Of a stretch of DNA of 64,000 nucleotides, positions 35,268 through 44,554 are shown piece by piece (the stretch's first letter is position 1; every line of letters begins with the position of its first letter). Under the pieces are notes generated by a model. It ran no database searches, was not told the origin of the DNA, and saw only the letters and a program-made list of their open reading frames with translations. The DNA is taken from NCBI RefSeq assembly GCF_004120195.1, contig NZ_SCHN01000010.1:124001-188000 (forward strand). The letters run 5' to 3'. The DNA is from Enterovibrio baiacu (GTDB lineage: Bacteria; Pseudomonadota; Gammaproteobacteria; Enterobacterales; Vibrionaceae). The position numbers and the translations under genes are program-made.

Positions 35268-37082
35268 ATGCGCCGAATACAATTTCTAGCAGCGGTTTCC
35301 GCGATGGGTTTTGTCCTCACAACAGTCGTTGCCGCATTTACGTACTTTTCAGTGGAGAATCGATACACCAATGATATCCAAAATGATGTCTACCAACTTC
35401 ACGAAAAGCTGTCTGCCGAGCTTGCTCGGTACAGCGAGATCCCTGTTGTCCTGTCTGCCGACCCTCGCTTAAAACGTCTATTACGCGTACCTAATAGCGA
35501 ACGTTTGCTCGCCCAAACCAATGCCATTCTAGAAAGCTGGAACAACCGACTGAACAGCGACGTACTTTATCTGATGGACAAAGATGGCTTAACACTCGCA
35601 GCCAGTAATTTTGAGTCCAGTACCACCTTTATTGGGCACAATTACCATTATCGCCCTTATTTCCATCAAGCCATGGAAGGGGAAAAAGGGCAATACTACG
35701 CGCTAGGCGTTGTCTCCGATAAGCGAGGGTATTACTTCTCGTATCCGATTTGGGATCACGATGAGATCGTCGGCGTGTTAGTACTCAAGGTTGATCTCTC
35801 CATCATCGACAGGATCTGGGATCAACAACAATTCGACTATTTGATTGCCGATCCGCTCGGCGTGGTGTTTTACAGCTCACACAGTGATTGGCTTTACCAG
35901 TCTCTCGCGAAACTCACCGAGAACCAAAAGAACGCGATTCGCGACTCACGCCGTTACGGTGACAGTGCGCTGAACAGCCTGACGGAATACCAAGAACTCG
36001 ACACGCTAAAGCCTTTGAACAGCTTATCTTTAGGCTTATCGACCACAGACAGAGATCGCGTATTGGTAGCCAGTACTGAACTTGGCAGTGCGGGCTGGCG
36101 TATCTATGGTTTTGTGCCTGTCAGCAAACTTTGGCCAATGGTGATGCAATCCGCGCTGCTTTTCGCCACCTTCTACGGTTTGTTGGTGCTGGTCATGACT
36201 GCGTGGTTACAAACCGTAAAAACCCAACGCAAACTCGCCTTACTCAACGATGAGCTCGAACAGAAAGTGGCCGCTCGCACATCAAGCTTGGAAGATACCA
36301 ACGCCGCGCTACGTGACAGCATTACTCAATACGAGGAAACACAACGCGCGCTAAGGCAAACCGAATCGGAGTTAATTCAAGCAGCCAAACTCGCCATGCT
36401 CGGTGAGCTCTCCGCCAGTATTAACCACGAAATCAATCAACCTCTTGCTGCCATGCGCACCTACACAGAAAACAGCATTAAATTGATGGAGCGCGAACGG
36501 TATCAAGATGTGCGGAAGAACCTGGCCTCAATCCATGAACTGATCGGCTTGGTCGCTGATATCATCGCGCGCTTCAAGGTATTTGCCCGCAAGCAAGGGG
36601 AAGAGAGCCGACGCCTCGCTGTTCTCGATGATGTGATTCATGCCTCGTTGGTACTTTCAGAAGCCAGTTTTAACAAGAAGGGAATACACATCGAGTGTGT
36701 CATTCCCGAAAACAACATAAAGGTAAATGCCGACCCCGTTCAGCTCGAGCAAGTGATTCTGAACTTACTCAGTAACGCTGCGCATGCGGTTCGTGATACA
36801 GATAACCCCGCTATCGGCATCACAGTGTCAACACACCTTGATTGGGTGAATGTGCATGTTTGGGATAACGGCCCCGGCATGGATAACGACACCAAGAAGC
36901 ACGTGTTCTCTCCCTTCTACACCACGAAAAAAGAGGGATTGGGATTGGGCTTAACCATTTGTCGCCGCATTATAGAAGCGTTCGACGGTCGATTACGCGC
37001 CGAGGATCACACGGGCGGCGGTGCAGAATTTATCGTCAGCTTAAAACGCCTTCAAGATGGAGACACATCCCATGACGCATGA
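35268..37082 (+). CDS. DctB-like sensor histidine kinase
   Basis: This 604-residue membrane kinase has two membrane helices (about 5-25 and 285-310) bracketing a large periplasmic double-Cache sensor. FIGHNYHYRPYFHQAMEGEK and ALGVVSDKRGYYFSYPI are typical of C4-dicarboxylate sensors of the DctB type. A coiled linker leads to the H-box (SINHEINQPLAAM, phospho-accepting H387). The ATP domain follows (NLLSNAAHAV, DNGPGMDND, GLGLGLTICRRII). ATG 35268 follows AAGGAAC. It overlaps the response-regulator gene by 11 bases. Dicarboxylate sensing is inferred from family; no dct transporter is adjacent. Confidence 0.87.
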   Translation: MRRIQFLAAVSAMGFVLTTVVAAFTYFSVENRYTNDIQNDVYQLHEKLSAELARYSEIPVVLSADPRLKRLLRVPNSERLLAQTNAILESWNNRLNSDVLYLMDKDGLTLAASNFESSTTFIGHNYHYRPYFHQAMEGEKGQYYALGVVSDKRGYYFSYPIWDHDEIVGVLVLKVDLSIIDRIWDQQQFDYLIADPLGVVFYSSHSDWLYQSLAKLTENQKNAIRDSRRYGDSALNSLTEYQELDTLKPLNSLSLGLSTTDRDRVLVASTELGSAGWRIYGFVPVSKLWPMVMQSALLFATFYGLLVLVMTAWLQTVKTQRKLALLNDELEQKVAARTSSLEDTNAALRDSITQYEETQRALRQTESELIQAAKLAMLGELSASINHEINQPLAAMRTYTENSIKLMERERYQDVRKNLASIHELIGLVADIIARFKVFARKQGEESRRLAVLDDVIHASLVLSEASFNKKGIHIECVIPENNIKVNADPVQLEQVILNLLSNAAHAVRDTDNPAIGITVSTHLDWVNVHVWDNGPGMDNDTKKHVFSPFYTTKKEGLGLGLTICRRIIEAFDGRLRAEDHTGGGAEFIVSLKRLQDGDTSHDA

Positions 37083-38388
37083 AGTTTGGATCATTGATGA
37101 CGAGCGTTCGATCCGGGACTCGCTTCAACAGACGTTAGACATCGAAGGCTACCAAGCCCGCGCATTTGCCTCTGCCCCGGAAGCCCTCAACGCCCTCTCC
37201 AATACATTTGAAGGCGTCATTGTTTCTGATATCAACATGCCAAAAATGAGCGGATTGGCGTTTTTAAAGCATGCGTTACAGATTGATGCTGAGTTATCTG
37301 TCGTCATGCTAACTGGTCACGGTGATATTTCTACAGCCGTTTCAGCCATGCGTGATGGCGCGTATGATTTTCTTGAAAAGCCCTTTTCAACCGACCACCT
37401 GTTAGATGTTATCCGCCGTGGCATTGATAAACGCCAGCTCGTGATGGAAAACCGAGAGCTTAAGCGAGAACTGGAAACACACAGCGCGCCCGGCCCGCGT
37501 ATTTTGGGGAATTCGGAACAGATTAAACAGCTGCGCCGCTCGCTGTTCCATCTCAAAGATCTGGATTGTGATGTATTGATGCAGGGTGAACGTGGCACAG
37601 GCAAAGAGCTCGCTGCCCGCTTTATGCATGATCAAGGCACTCGACAAGACGAACCTTTTGTCGCGGTGAAATGCCGCCAAGTGCCCGAGGCGTTGTTGGA
37701 GCTGGAATTGTTTGGGCCAGAACAAACTGGCTTTTCCACCCATCCCTTTTATAAAAACAGCAAGCTCGCCGCGGCGGGGACAGGCACTTTGTTTTTAGAT
37801 GGCATCGAAGCCCTTCCTAGCCATGTTCAAGCACGCTTGGCCAACATTATCGCCAGTGACAACACCTCGCCCCGACCAAGAATCATGGCATCGACCCGCG
37901 TCGATCTCACCAGCAGTGTTCAACAAGGCATGTTCGATCAAGATCTCTATGCTGCCCTCTCTGCTATCTCAGTACCCTTTTCGCCGCTGCGCGAACGCGG
38001 TGATGATGTGATTACTTTGTGCCAGAACTTTTTCCGCACAACCGCGTCCCGTTTTGGCATCGCACCACCCAGCCTTAAAGACGAACACAAAGCCACGCTG
38101 AAACAACACCAATGGCAAGGCAACATCACAGAACTTCGTAATTTTGCCGAACGTTGGGTTTTGATGGGCGAGCAACAAGCCATGCTGACCAATGTCAGTT
38201 TGCGGGAGAAAGAACACGACACGTTGTCGGAAAGAATGCAAAAAGTAGAGCGTGCGATCCTAAGCGATGCGCTAAATAGACACAGTGGAAGATTGAAAGA
38301 AATTCAGTCAGAACTGGGGCTTGCGCGTAAAACGCTATACGAAAAATTGAAAAAATATGGTCTCGATAAAGAGAATTTCAAGGCCTAG
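37072..38388 (+). CDS. DctD-like response regulator with a degenerate sigma-54 activator domain
   Basis: This 438-residue protein has a receiver domain (acidic pair D9-D10, phospho-aspartate D53, K103), an AAA+ domain and a Fis-type HTH at the end (LKEIQSELGLARKTLYEKLK). The Walker A is intact (GERGTGKE, 172-179). The GAFTGA loop that contacts sigma-54 is missing (about residues 216-223 read GPEQTGFS). The Walker B lacks its catalytic glutamate (FLDG, 241-244, instead of FLDE). It may therefore not activate sigma-54 promoters normally and could act as a plain DNA-binding regulator. ATG 37072 has GGAG upstream. Confidence 0.85.
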   Translation: MTHEVWIIDDERSIRDSLQQTLDIEGYQARAFASAPEALNALSNTFEGVIVSDINMPKMSGLAFLKHALQIDAELSVVMLTGHGDISTAVSAMRDGAYDFLEKPFSTDHLLDVIRRGIDKRQLVMENRELKRELETHSAPGPRILGNSEQIKQLRRSLFHLKDLDCDVLMQGERGTGKELAARFMHDQGTRQDEPFVAVKCRQVPEALLELELFGPEQTGFSTHPFYKNSKLAAAGTGTLFLDGIEALPSHVQARLANIIASDNTSPRPRIMASTRVDLTSSVQQGMFDQDLYAALSAISVPFSPLRERGDDVITLCQNFFRTTASRFGIAPPSLKDEHKATLKQHQWQGNITELRNFAERWVLMGEQQAMLTNVSLREKEHDTLSERMQKVERAILSDALNRHSGRLKEIQSELGLARKTLYEKLKKYGLDKENFKA

Positions 38389-38399
38389 TCTCTAGGCCT
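38381..38399 (+). terminator. Hairpin at the end of the two-component operon
   Basis: AGGCCTAG and CTAGGCCT pair around TCT and overlap the stop codon. The tail (CTTCCCTTCT) is pyrimidine-rich but has few T's, so termination may be partial. Confidence 0.45.
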
Positions 38400-38570
38400 C
38401 TTCCCTTCTAAGCCCCCGTCAGCTCTCGCATCTTACTGATTATCAACATTCTTATCACTGAGATCATGGACTTGGATCATCATCTGTAGACTGTCCGCGA
38501 TTAGTGAATATCCGTTACTTAAACTACGCTTAGTAGAAAGTGTTTCGAAGTTTTTATAGTTGGCAAAACA

Positions 38571-39971
38571 ATGAGAAAACGAGATAAATCTGCATCAACA
38601 CTGCCAGCCAGTGAACATTTAGATTACATCGACGACAAAACCGCCGCCCTTTTGCTTTCAACGCCGAGAAGTGCGCGCGTGTTGTTATGGGTCATTATTG
38701 CGTTTCTAGTCGTGACGGCAGTGTGGGCGTCCTACGCCGAATTGGACAAAGTGACTGTCGGTCAGGGCAAGGTGATTCCCTCTTCACAACTGCAAGTGGT
38801 GCAGAACCTTGAAGGCGGATTGGTGAAAGAACTGTTGATCCGTGAAGGCGACATTGTCACCAAAGATCAACAGCTTCTGTTGATCGATGACACCATGTTC
38901 CGATCTGACTTCCGTGAACGTGTGCAAGAGCTAACAAGCTTGCAAGGCGATGCTGTTACGCTGAAAGCCCTCACCGATTCCGTTGTCGTTAACCCGGAAG
39001 TGCAAGTCAGTGACTGGAAGCAGAGCGTCACACTCTTTCGCAGCGAACTCATCTTTGAAGCTGATTTCATTAAAGAGCACCGCACCGTTGTGTCTCGTCA
39101 ACGTGCCGCTTACAAAGAAAAACTCAACAACCTCGAAAACCAATTATCTGTGACATCTCAACAGATCCGTCAGAAAGAACAAGAAGTGATCGAGGTGAAA
39201 GCGCGCGTACAAAACCTGAAGCAAAGCTACAGGTATGCGCGTGAAGAATACAACATCACCAAACCCCTCGCCGATGAGGGCGTTGTGCCGCAAATTGACC
39301 TGCTCAAACTGCAACGACAAGTGAACGACACCAAACGTGAGCTTTCTTCTGCCGAGCTGTCTTTGCCTTCTTTGACCTCTTCGTTGCAGGAGTTTGTTTT
39401 CAAACACATCGATGTAGCACTGAAATTCCGCGCCGAGCAACAAGAACGCTTAAACGATATCGAAGATAAACTTCTTGCCATGACAGAAACGCGCGTCACC
39501 TTGGAAGACAGGGTCGAACGTACCGTGGTGCTTAGCCCTGTCGATGGCACCATCAAAAAACTGCACGTAAATACCGTGGGCGGTGTTATTCAGCCCGGCA
39601 TGGATCTCGTCGAAATTGTACCTAGCGAAGACAACTTGTTAATTGAGGCGAAGATTGCCCCACAAGACATCGCCTTCCTTCGCCCGGGTCTCGACGCCAT
39701 CATTAAATTTAGCGCCTATGACTTTACCGTGTACGGCGGCCTAAATGGCATTTTAGAAACCATCAGCGCCGACACGATTCAAGATGAAGAAGGAAACAGT
39801 TTTTACCTTGTAAAAATCAGAACCGAATCTAACAACCTCGGTGATGGATCTGAGCTTCCTATTATTCCAGGTATGACGGCATCTGCCGACATCATTACAG
39901 GGAAGCGCAGCGTGTTGGACTACCTATTAAAACCAATATTACAAGCGCAGAAATCAGCATTGCGTGAATAG
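38571..39971 (+). CDS. lapC: Type I secretion membrane fusion protein LapC-like
   Basis: This 466-residue HlyD-family adaptor has a short cytoplasmic N-terminus, one membrane helix (about 38-58) and a long periplasmic coiled coil (about 130-310). It ends with a beta-barrel/lipoyl part (VLSPVDGTIKKLHVNTVGGV, ending RSVLDYLLKPILQAQ). It bridges the LapB ABC transporter and the LapE outer-membrane channel for secretion of a large adhesin. It is the first gene of the lap operon and lies 180 bp after the two-component genes. No clear ribosome site precedes ATG 38571. Confidence 0.88.
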   Translation: MRKRDKSASTLPASEHLDYIDDKTAALLLSTPRSARVLLWVIIAFLVVTAVWASYAELDKVTVGQGKVIPSSQLQVVQNLEGGLVKELLIREGDIVTKDQQLLLIDDTMFRSDFRERVQELTSLQGDAVTLKALTDSVVVNPEVQVSDWKQSVTLFRSELIFEADFIKEHRTVVSRQRAAYKEKLNNLENQLSVTSQQIRQKEQEVIEVKARVQNLKQSYRYAREEYNITKPLADEGVVPQIDLLKLQRQVNDTKRELSSAELSLPSLTSSLQEFVFKHIDVALKFRAEQQERLNDIEDKLLAMTETRVTLEDRVERTVVLSPVDGTIKKLHVNTVGGVIQPGMDLVEIVPSEDNLLIEAKIAPQDIAFLRPGLDAIIKFSAYDFTVYGGLNGILETISADTIQDEEGNSFYLVKIRTESNNLGDGSELPIIPGMTASADIITGKRSVLDYLLKPILQAQKSALRE

Positions 39972-40018
39972 AACACTTTTTGGGAATGTATTGCCAACCC
40001 ATTGATGGGAGACGTATT

Positions 40019-41338
40019 TTGAACTGGAAAAAATGGATTGTTTTAACAACAGTCAGCGCCATTGCTGCGCCGACTTGGGCATTTTCTGTCGAACAGGCAG
40101 TCGCGACGACCATCGCGACTGACCCCGAATTGAAAAGTGCATTCAATGATTTTATGAGCTCTCGTGAGGACATTGAATCCGCACAAGGCGGCTACCTTCC
40201 AGCAGTAGACCTGAGCGCAGGTTTTGGATACGAATACGTCAATAACAGCACCACCGAGGCCTCTGGCGACAAGAGTTTTAACCGCAAAGACGCCACGTTG
40301 AGCCTGACCCAGCTCATATGGGATGGCACAACCAGCAACAACATCGAGCGTTCGGAGTTTGAAGCCGAAGCGCAGCGATTCCAATTATTGTCAGACGCGC
40401 AAGACAAGACTTTACGAGTCACTGAAGTCTATGTTGCCGTGCTACAAGCCGCACAATTGCTATCCTTGTCAGAAGCGAACGTCGAAGTGCACGAGAAAAT
40501 TCTTGCCGACATTAAACGTCGTGCAGAATCTGGCATTGGTTCGACCGCGGATTTATCACAAGTGGAAGCTCGTGTTGCTCGCGCCTTTACCAACATGCTG
40601 GCAGCCCGCAGTAACTTAGAAGATGCAGAGACTGAGTTTTACCGTGTGGTCGGTGCAGAGCCGGTGAATACCGTCGACCCAGAAGTAGATGAGCTGTCTC
40701 TACCTACAACACGCGATGCCGCTTTGGAGCGCGCCATTGAGCTCAACCCTGTGATAAAGCTCGCAACGTATGACATTGATGCTGCCCGCGCACAGTATCG
40801 ATTAAACAAAGGCAATTTCTACCCCACGCTGTCGTTTGAAGCCAGCCAAAACTGGAGTGACGACGCAGGCGGTGTGGAAGAACAAGTCGACGAATTTAGC
40901 GCCATGCTGCGATTACGCGTCAACCTCTACAACGGTGGGGCAGACACTGCCGACGTTCGCAGAAGCGCATACCAACTCAATAAATCGAAAGACATTTTTG
41001 ACAATGCCTATCGGTTATTGGAAGAGAGCACTCGCTTATCTTGGAGTGCATATCAGCTGACGGAACAGCAAAAAATCTACTTAGCAGAGCACGTTGATGC
41101 GGCATCTGAAACGGTCATTGCTTATGAGAAGCAATTTCGTATCGGCCGACGCACACTGCTCGACTTGCTAAACACTGAAAATGAGCTGTTCGAGGCACGT
41201 CGTTCGTATCTAGATGCTCATTACGCGAATATCACCGCAAAGTACCGAGTACTGAACAGTACAGGCTCGTTATTAGATGCACTTCGCGTGGACGTACCTC
41301 AAGAATGGCTCGAACCTGTAATAGATGGTGAGGGTTAA
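40019..41338 (+). CDS. lapE: TolC-like outer-membrane channel LapE
   Basis: This 439-residue outer-membrane efflux protein (TolC family) has two OEP repeats with long coiled-coil helices, e.g. LLSLSEANVEVHEKILADIK and YEKQFRIGRRTLLDLLNTEN. TTG 40019 is preferred as start. GGGAG lies upstream at good distance, and it gives an ideal signal peptide (MNWKKWIVLTTVSAIAAPTWA). An ATG at 39986 adds 11 residues that spoil the signal peptide and has no spaced ribosome site. It forms the exit channel with LapB and LapC. It ends two bases before the next gene. Confidence 0.87.
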   Translation: MNWKKWIVLTTVSAIAAPTWAFSVEQAVATTIATDPELKSAFNDFMSSREDIESAQGGYLPAVDLSAGFGYEYVNNSTTEASGDKSFNRKDATLSLTQLIWDGTTSNNIERSEFEAEAQRFQLLSDAQDKTLRVTEVYVAVLQAAQLLSLSEANVEVHEKILADIKRRAESGIGSTADLSQVEARVARAFTNMLAARSNLEDAETEFYRVVGAEPVNTVDPEVDELSLPTTRDAALERAIELNPVIKLATYDIDAARAQYRLNKGNFYPTLSFEASQNWSDDAGGVEEQVDEFSAMLRLRVNLYNGGADTADVRRSAYQLNKSKDIFDNAYRLLEESTRLSWSAYQLTEQQKIYLAEHVDAASETVIAYEKQFRIGRRTLLDLLNTENELFEARRSYLDAHYANITAKYRVLNSTGSLLDALRVDVPQEWLEPVIDGEG

Positions 41339-41340
41339 AA

Positions 41341-41931
41341 ATGAAACATCTCTTGTTACTCGGTCTTCTCGTATCGGTTGGTGGCTGTTCGCTGTCTGCC
41401 GAGCCTCCTGCCTTGGCCGAGCAGCGCTCAGATTTAATGGATGATGATAACGACGGTGTTATCAACGCACGCGATTTGTGCGATGAAACAGAAGCCAGTG
41501 CTGTTATCGATAATGATGGGTGCCCAACGTACCTTTTAATTGAAAGTGATAATTCTCTCAGGATTCAGTTTGCAAACGACTCGTCAATTGTGGCACCCGC
41601 TTACAGTGAAGAACTGGACAAAATGGCGGAATTCCTTAAGCTCTATCCTGAAACCTCTCTTGAACTTCAAGGACATACAAGTTCTCCAGGCTCCAACGAC
41701 TACAACAAAAACTTGTCTGTTCAACGTGCAAAAGCAGTCAAAGCGCAATTGGAACAAAGAGGCATTGATGCCGATCGTCTCACTCTCGTTGGATTGGGTG
41801 AAGACGACTTAATACTGACCGATAAAACCGAAACACCACAACTGGTGAATCGTCGTGTTGTTGGTCGTGTAAAAGGATTTAAAGGAGATATTGAAGAAGC
41901 ATGGACCATCTTTACCCGACGGGAACAATAG
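41341..41931 (+). CDS. OmpA-family lipoprotein of the lap operon
   Basis: This 196-residue lipoprotein has a lipobox at VGGC (cysteine about residue 16). A short calcium-binding-type segment follows (MDDDNDGVINARDLC, thrombospondin type 3-like). The rest is an OmpA C-terminal peptidoglycan-binding domain (LELQGHTSSPGSNDYNKNLS, RLTLVGLGEDDL, NRRVVGRV). It should anchor to the outer membrane and bind the cell wall. Its place between lapE and lapG suggests it supports the adhesin secretion or retention apparatus; similar genes accompany some Vibrio lap loci. Confidence 0.87.
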   Translation: MKHLLLLGLLVSVGGCSLSAEPPALAEQRSDLMDDDNDGVINARDLCDETEASAVIDNDGCPTYLLIESDNSLRIQFANDSSIVAPAYSEELDKMAEFLKLYPETSLELQGHTSSPGSNDYNKNLSVQRAKAVKAQLEQRGIDADRLTLVGLGEDDLILTDKTETPQLVNRRVVGRVKGFKGDIEEAWTIFTRREQ

Positions 41932-41947
41932 TTATTGAGGTCGCCTA

Positions 41948-42616
41948 ATGCAAAAAAGGGCAACACTGTTTCTACTGTTCTTGTTGCCGTCGATCGTTAC
42001 GTTTGCACTCACTGGCACTGATGCACAGTGGGTGAATAAAGTATCAGCATTTTACGGAGAAAGAGCTGGGAAGCGCGTTACCGCTTGGAGAAATGTGGTT
42101 GCGGAATCTAGCAACCTCTCCGAGCGGGAAAAACTCGCTGCTGTAAACGCTTTTTTTAACCAGCTTTATTTCGTTAACGATATCGACCTATGGGGCAAGA
42201 AGGATTACTGGGCCACGCCACTCGAGTTTTTGGGCAGCGCGGCGGGCGATTGTGAAGACTTCAGCATTGCAAAGTACTTCACATTGCGTGAACTAGGCAT
42301 CGACGATAAGAAATTGCGATTGGTTTATGTCAAAGCCATCAAACTGAATCAATTTCACATGGTTGTTGCCTACTACCCAACCGCATCTTCGGAGCCGGTG
42401 CTTCTCGACAATATCGACCCTGAAATCAAACTGGCATCAAAACGACGTGACCTCCTGCCTGTCTACAGCTTCAACGGTAGCAGGCTTTGGCTTATGAAAG
42501 AACGCGGTAAAGGTGAACTGGCTGGGAAGTCTTCACGCTTAGGATTGTGGAATGATCTTAGAGCGCGAATGGGCACAGTGAAGCTTAAACGACCGATCAA
42601 AAACTATGATGGGTAA
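41948..42616 (+). CDS. lapG: Periplasmic adhesin protease LapG
   Basis: This 222-residue exported cysteine protease of the BTLCP family (DUF920) has catalytic residues C102 (AAGDCEDFSIAKYF), H137 (NQFHMVVAYY) and D154 (VLLDNID). The spacing matches P. putida LapG. A signal peptide covers residues 1-20. LapG cuts the N-terminal anchor of a RTX-type surface adhesin to free it when LapD does not hold LapG. LapG needs calcium in known cases. A GAGG site precedes ATG 41948. It is followed six bases later by lapD. Confidence 0.93.
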   Translation: MQKRATLFLLFLLPSIVTFALTGTDAQWVNKVSAFYGERAGKRVTAWRNVVAESSNLSEREKLAAVNAFFNQLYFVNDIDLWGKKDYWATPLEFLGSAAGDCEDFSIAKYFTLRELGIDDKKLRLVYVKAIKLNQFHMVVAYYPTASSEPVLLDNIDPEIKLASKRRDLLPVYSFNGSRLWLMKERGKGELAGKSSRLGLWNDLRARMGTVKLKRPIKNYDG

Positions 42617-42622
42617 ATCTCT

Positions 42623-44554
42623 ATGACTCTGTACCGGCAACTGTTTACATGGATGTTGGCAATTTTCTTTCTGTTGATCATCGCGGTCACAGGGATTGAA
42701 TTGAACACGACACGTAACTTCCTGCTGACTCAGCAAACTGCTGAGGTAAACAATACGATCAACTCGATGGGTCTTGCATTAGCCCCCTATCTCGAATCAG
42801 ACGATAAGGTTGCGACGGAATCCGTCATCAATGCCCTTTTCGACGGCGGCTTCTACCAAGAAGTGCGCCTAAAAATGCTGTCTGATGGCAGTGAAATCAT
42901 CCGCCAATATCCGGTGACGGTGGACGGTGTTCCCGATTGGTATATTGGTCTCGACCTCTTCCCTGTGATCACTGAAGAACGTACATTCACCAGCGGTTGG
43001 TTACAACTTGCAGAAGTGGTGGTGGTGTCTCACCCAGGCTTTGCTTACAAGGAAATGTGGAGCGCCACGATTCAACTCGGTGTGTGGATTGGTATTTTGT
43101 TTGCCATCGCCATGTTCATCATTGGTTTGCAACTCAGCCGCTCTTTACGCCCCCTTGCGTTGATCACCACGCGAGCCAAAGACATTGCGCGTAATAAGTT
43201 CGGTGAACCTATTCCTTTGCCTCCAACGTCTGAACTAAAAACCGTTGTTAAAGCCATCAACCAAATGAGCAAGCAGCTTGAAGATTACTTTGAGCAGCAA
43301 GCCAAAGAAGCAGATCGCCTCCGTGAACATGCCTACCGTGACGCCGTGTCAGGCTTAGGTAATCGCAGCTTCTTCGTCGGCCAATTGAAATCTTGGTTAG
43401 CGGAATCTGCAGTCGGTGGTTTGGTCATGGCGAAAGTGGACTTGATCACTGACACCTACAAGAACCAGGGTTTTGAACAAGGTGATAGCCTGGTCAGCCA
43501 GTTCGCGAAAAAACTGAATACCACGATCACCGATGCAGATTACACGGCATCGCGTATTTCTAAAGATGAGTTTGTCATCCTCGCACCTAATGCGACAAAC
43601 GAAGACATGCGCATAATTGGTGAAAGCTTGTTAGCCATCGTGACTGACATGCAGCAAGACCCTATGGGCATCAGCCCACCAAAAGTCGCGATTGGTTTAG
43701 TCGTGAACGGCGCAGGTAACCGCGATGCAAGTGTGGTGCTCGCACAAGCCGACAACGCGTTAACCCAAGCGCGCAACTCGCCCAATCATCCTATCTCGAT
43801 GCTGGATCAAGCGGCCAATGATTCTTCGATGGGCAGACAGCAATGGAAATCGCTTATTTTGGATGCCATTGCACACGATTGGTTTGTGTTTAAGCTCCAG
43901 TCTGCGTCTAACAGCGACAAGTCCGTTATCCACCAAGAGGTGTTCTCTGCCATCGAACGCGGTGACGAATACTTTGGCGCAGCGCACTTCCTCGGCGCGG
44001 TTGAGCAACTGGAACTGGGCGAATCGTTTGACCGTTATGTGGTGTCCCACATGATTGGCAAGCTTTCTGATGACCCAGAGATGGGTCCGATTGCTATCAA
44101 CTTGACCCAAAACAGTGTGACGGATGCGTCTTTCATTCGCTGGCTAACGACAGTCATGCAGAAGAACCGCGCACTTGCAGGACGCTTGTTCTTTGAAATC
44201 CCAGAAAGCGTGTTTGTTCGTTACCCAGATCATGTGGGTCTTCTGACGGAGCAAGCGCACCGATTTAACTTCGGTTTCGGGGTGGATAACTACGGACGAA
44301 ACTTCCAGTCGCTGGATTACTTGAACAAATTCAAGCCTTCATACGTGAAGATCGACTTCGCATATACCAGTAACTTAGACGACGAAGCACAAACCCATGT
44401 GCTAGCCTCAATATGCCGTACGGCACACAACTTGAATATCACCACAATCGCCACGCGTGTCGAAACCGAAGCACAGCTCAATAAACTGTCAGAACTCTTT
44501 GTTAACGGTTTCCAAGGGTTCATCTTCGAGAAAAAAGTAGAGCATCATGGTTAA
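42623..44554 (+). CDS. lapD: c-di-GMP receptor LapD
   Basis: This 643-residue inner-membrane receptor has a membrane helix (5-24), a periplasmic LapD/MoxY-type domain that binds LapG (about 25-150), a second helix (about 152-172) and HAMP. Degenerate GGDEF (RISKDEFVIL in place of GGDEF) and degenerate EAL domains follow. It should have no cyclase or phosphodiesterase activity. When c-di-GMP fills the EAL domain it sequesters LapG and the adhesin stays on the cell. Its end overlaps lapB by eight bases. Confidence 0.93.
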   Translation: MTLYRQLFTWMLAIFFLLIIAVTGIELNTTRNFLLTQQTAEVNNTINSMGLALAPYLESDDKVATESVINALFDGGFYQEVRLKMLSDGSEIIRQYPVTVDGVPDWYIGLDLFPVITEERTFTSGWLQLAEVVVVSHPGFAYKEMWSATIQLGVWIGILFAIAMFIIGLQLSRSLRPLALITTRAKDIARNKFGEPIPLPPTSELKTVVKAINQMSKQLEDYFEQQAKEADRLREHAYRDAVSGLGNRSFFVGQLKSWLAESAVGGLVMAKVDLITDTYKNQGFEQGDSLVSQFAKKLNTTITDADYTASRISKDEFVILAPNATNEDMRIIGESLLAIVTDMQQDPMGISPPKVAIGLVVNGAGNRDASVVLAQADNALTQARNSPNHPISMLDQAANDSSMGRQQWKSLILDAIAHDWFVFKLQSASNSDKSVIHQEVFSAIERGDEYFGAAHFLGAVEQLELGESFDRYVVSHMIGKLSDDPEMGPIAINLTQNSVTDASFIRWLTTVMQKNRALAGRLFFEIPESVFVRYPDHVGLLTEQAHRFNFGFGVDNYGRNFQSLDYLNKFKPSYVKIDFAYTSNLDDEAQTHVLASICRTAHNLNITTIATRVETEAQLNKLSELFVNGFQGFIFEKKVEHHG

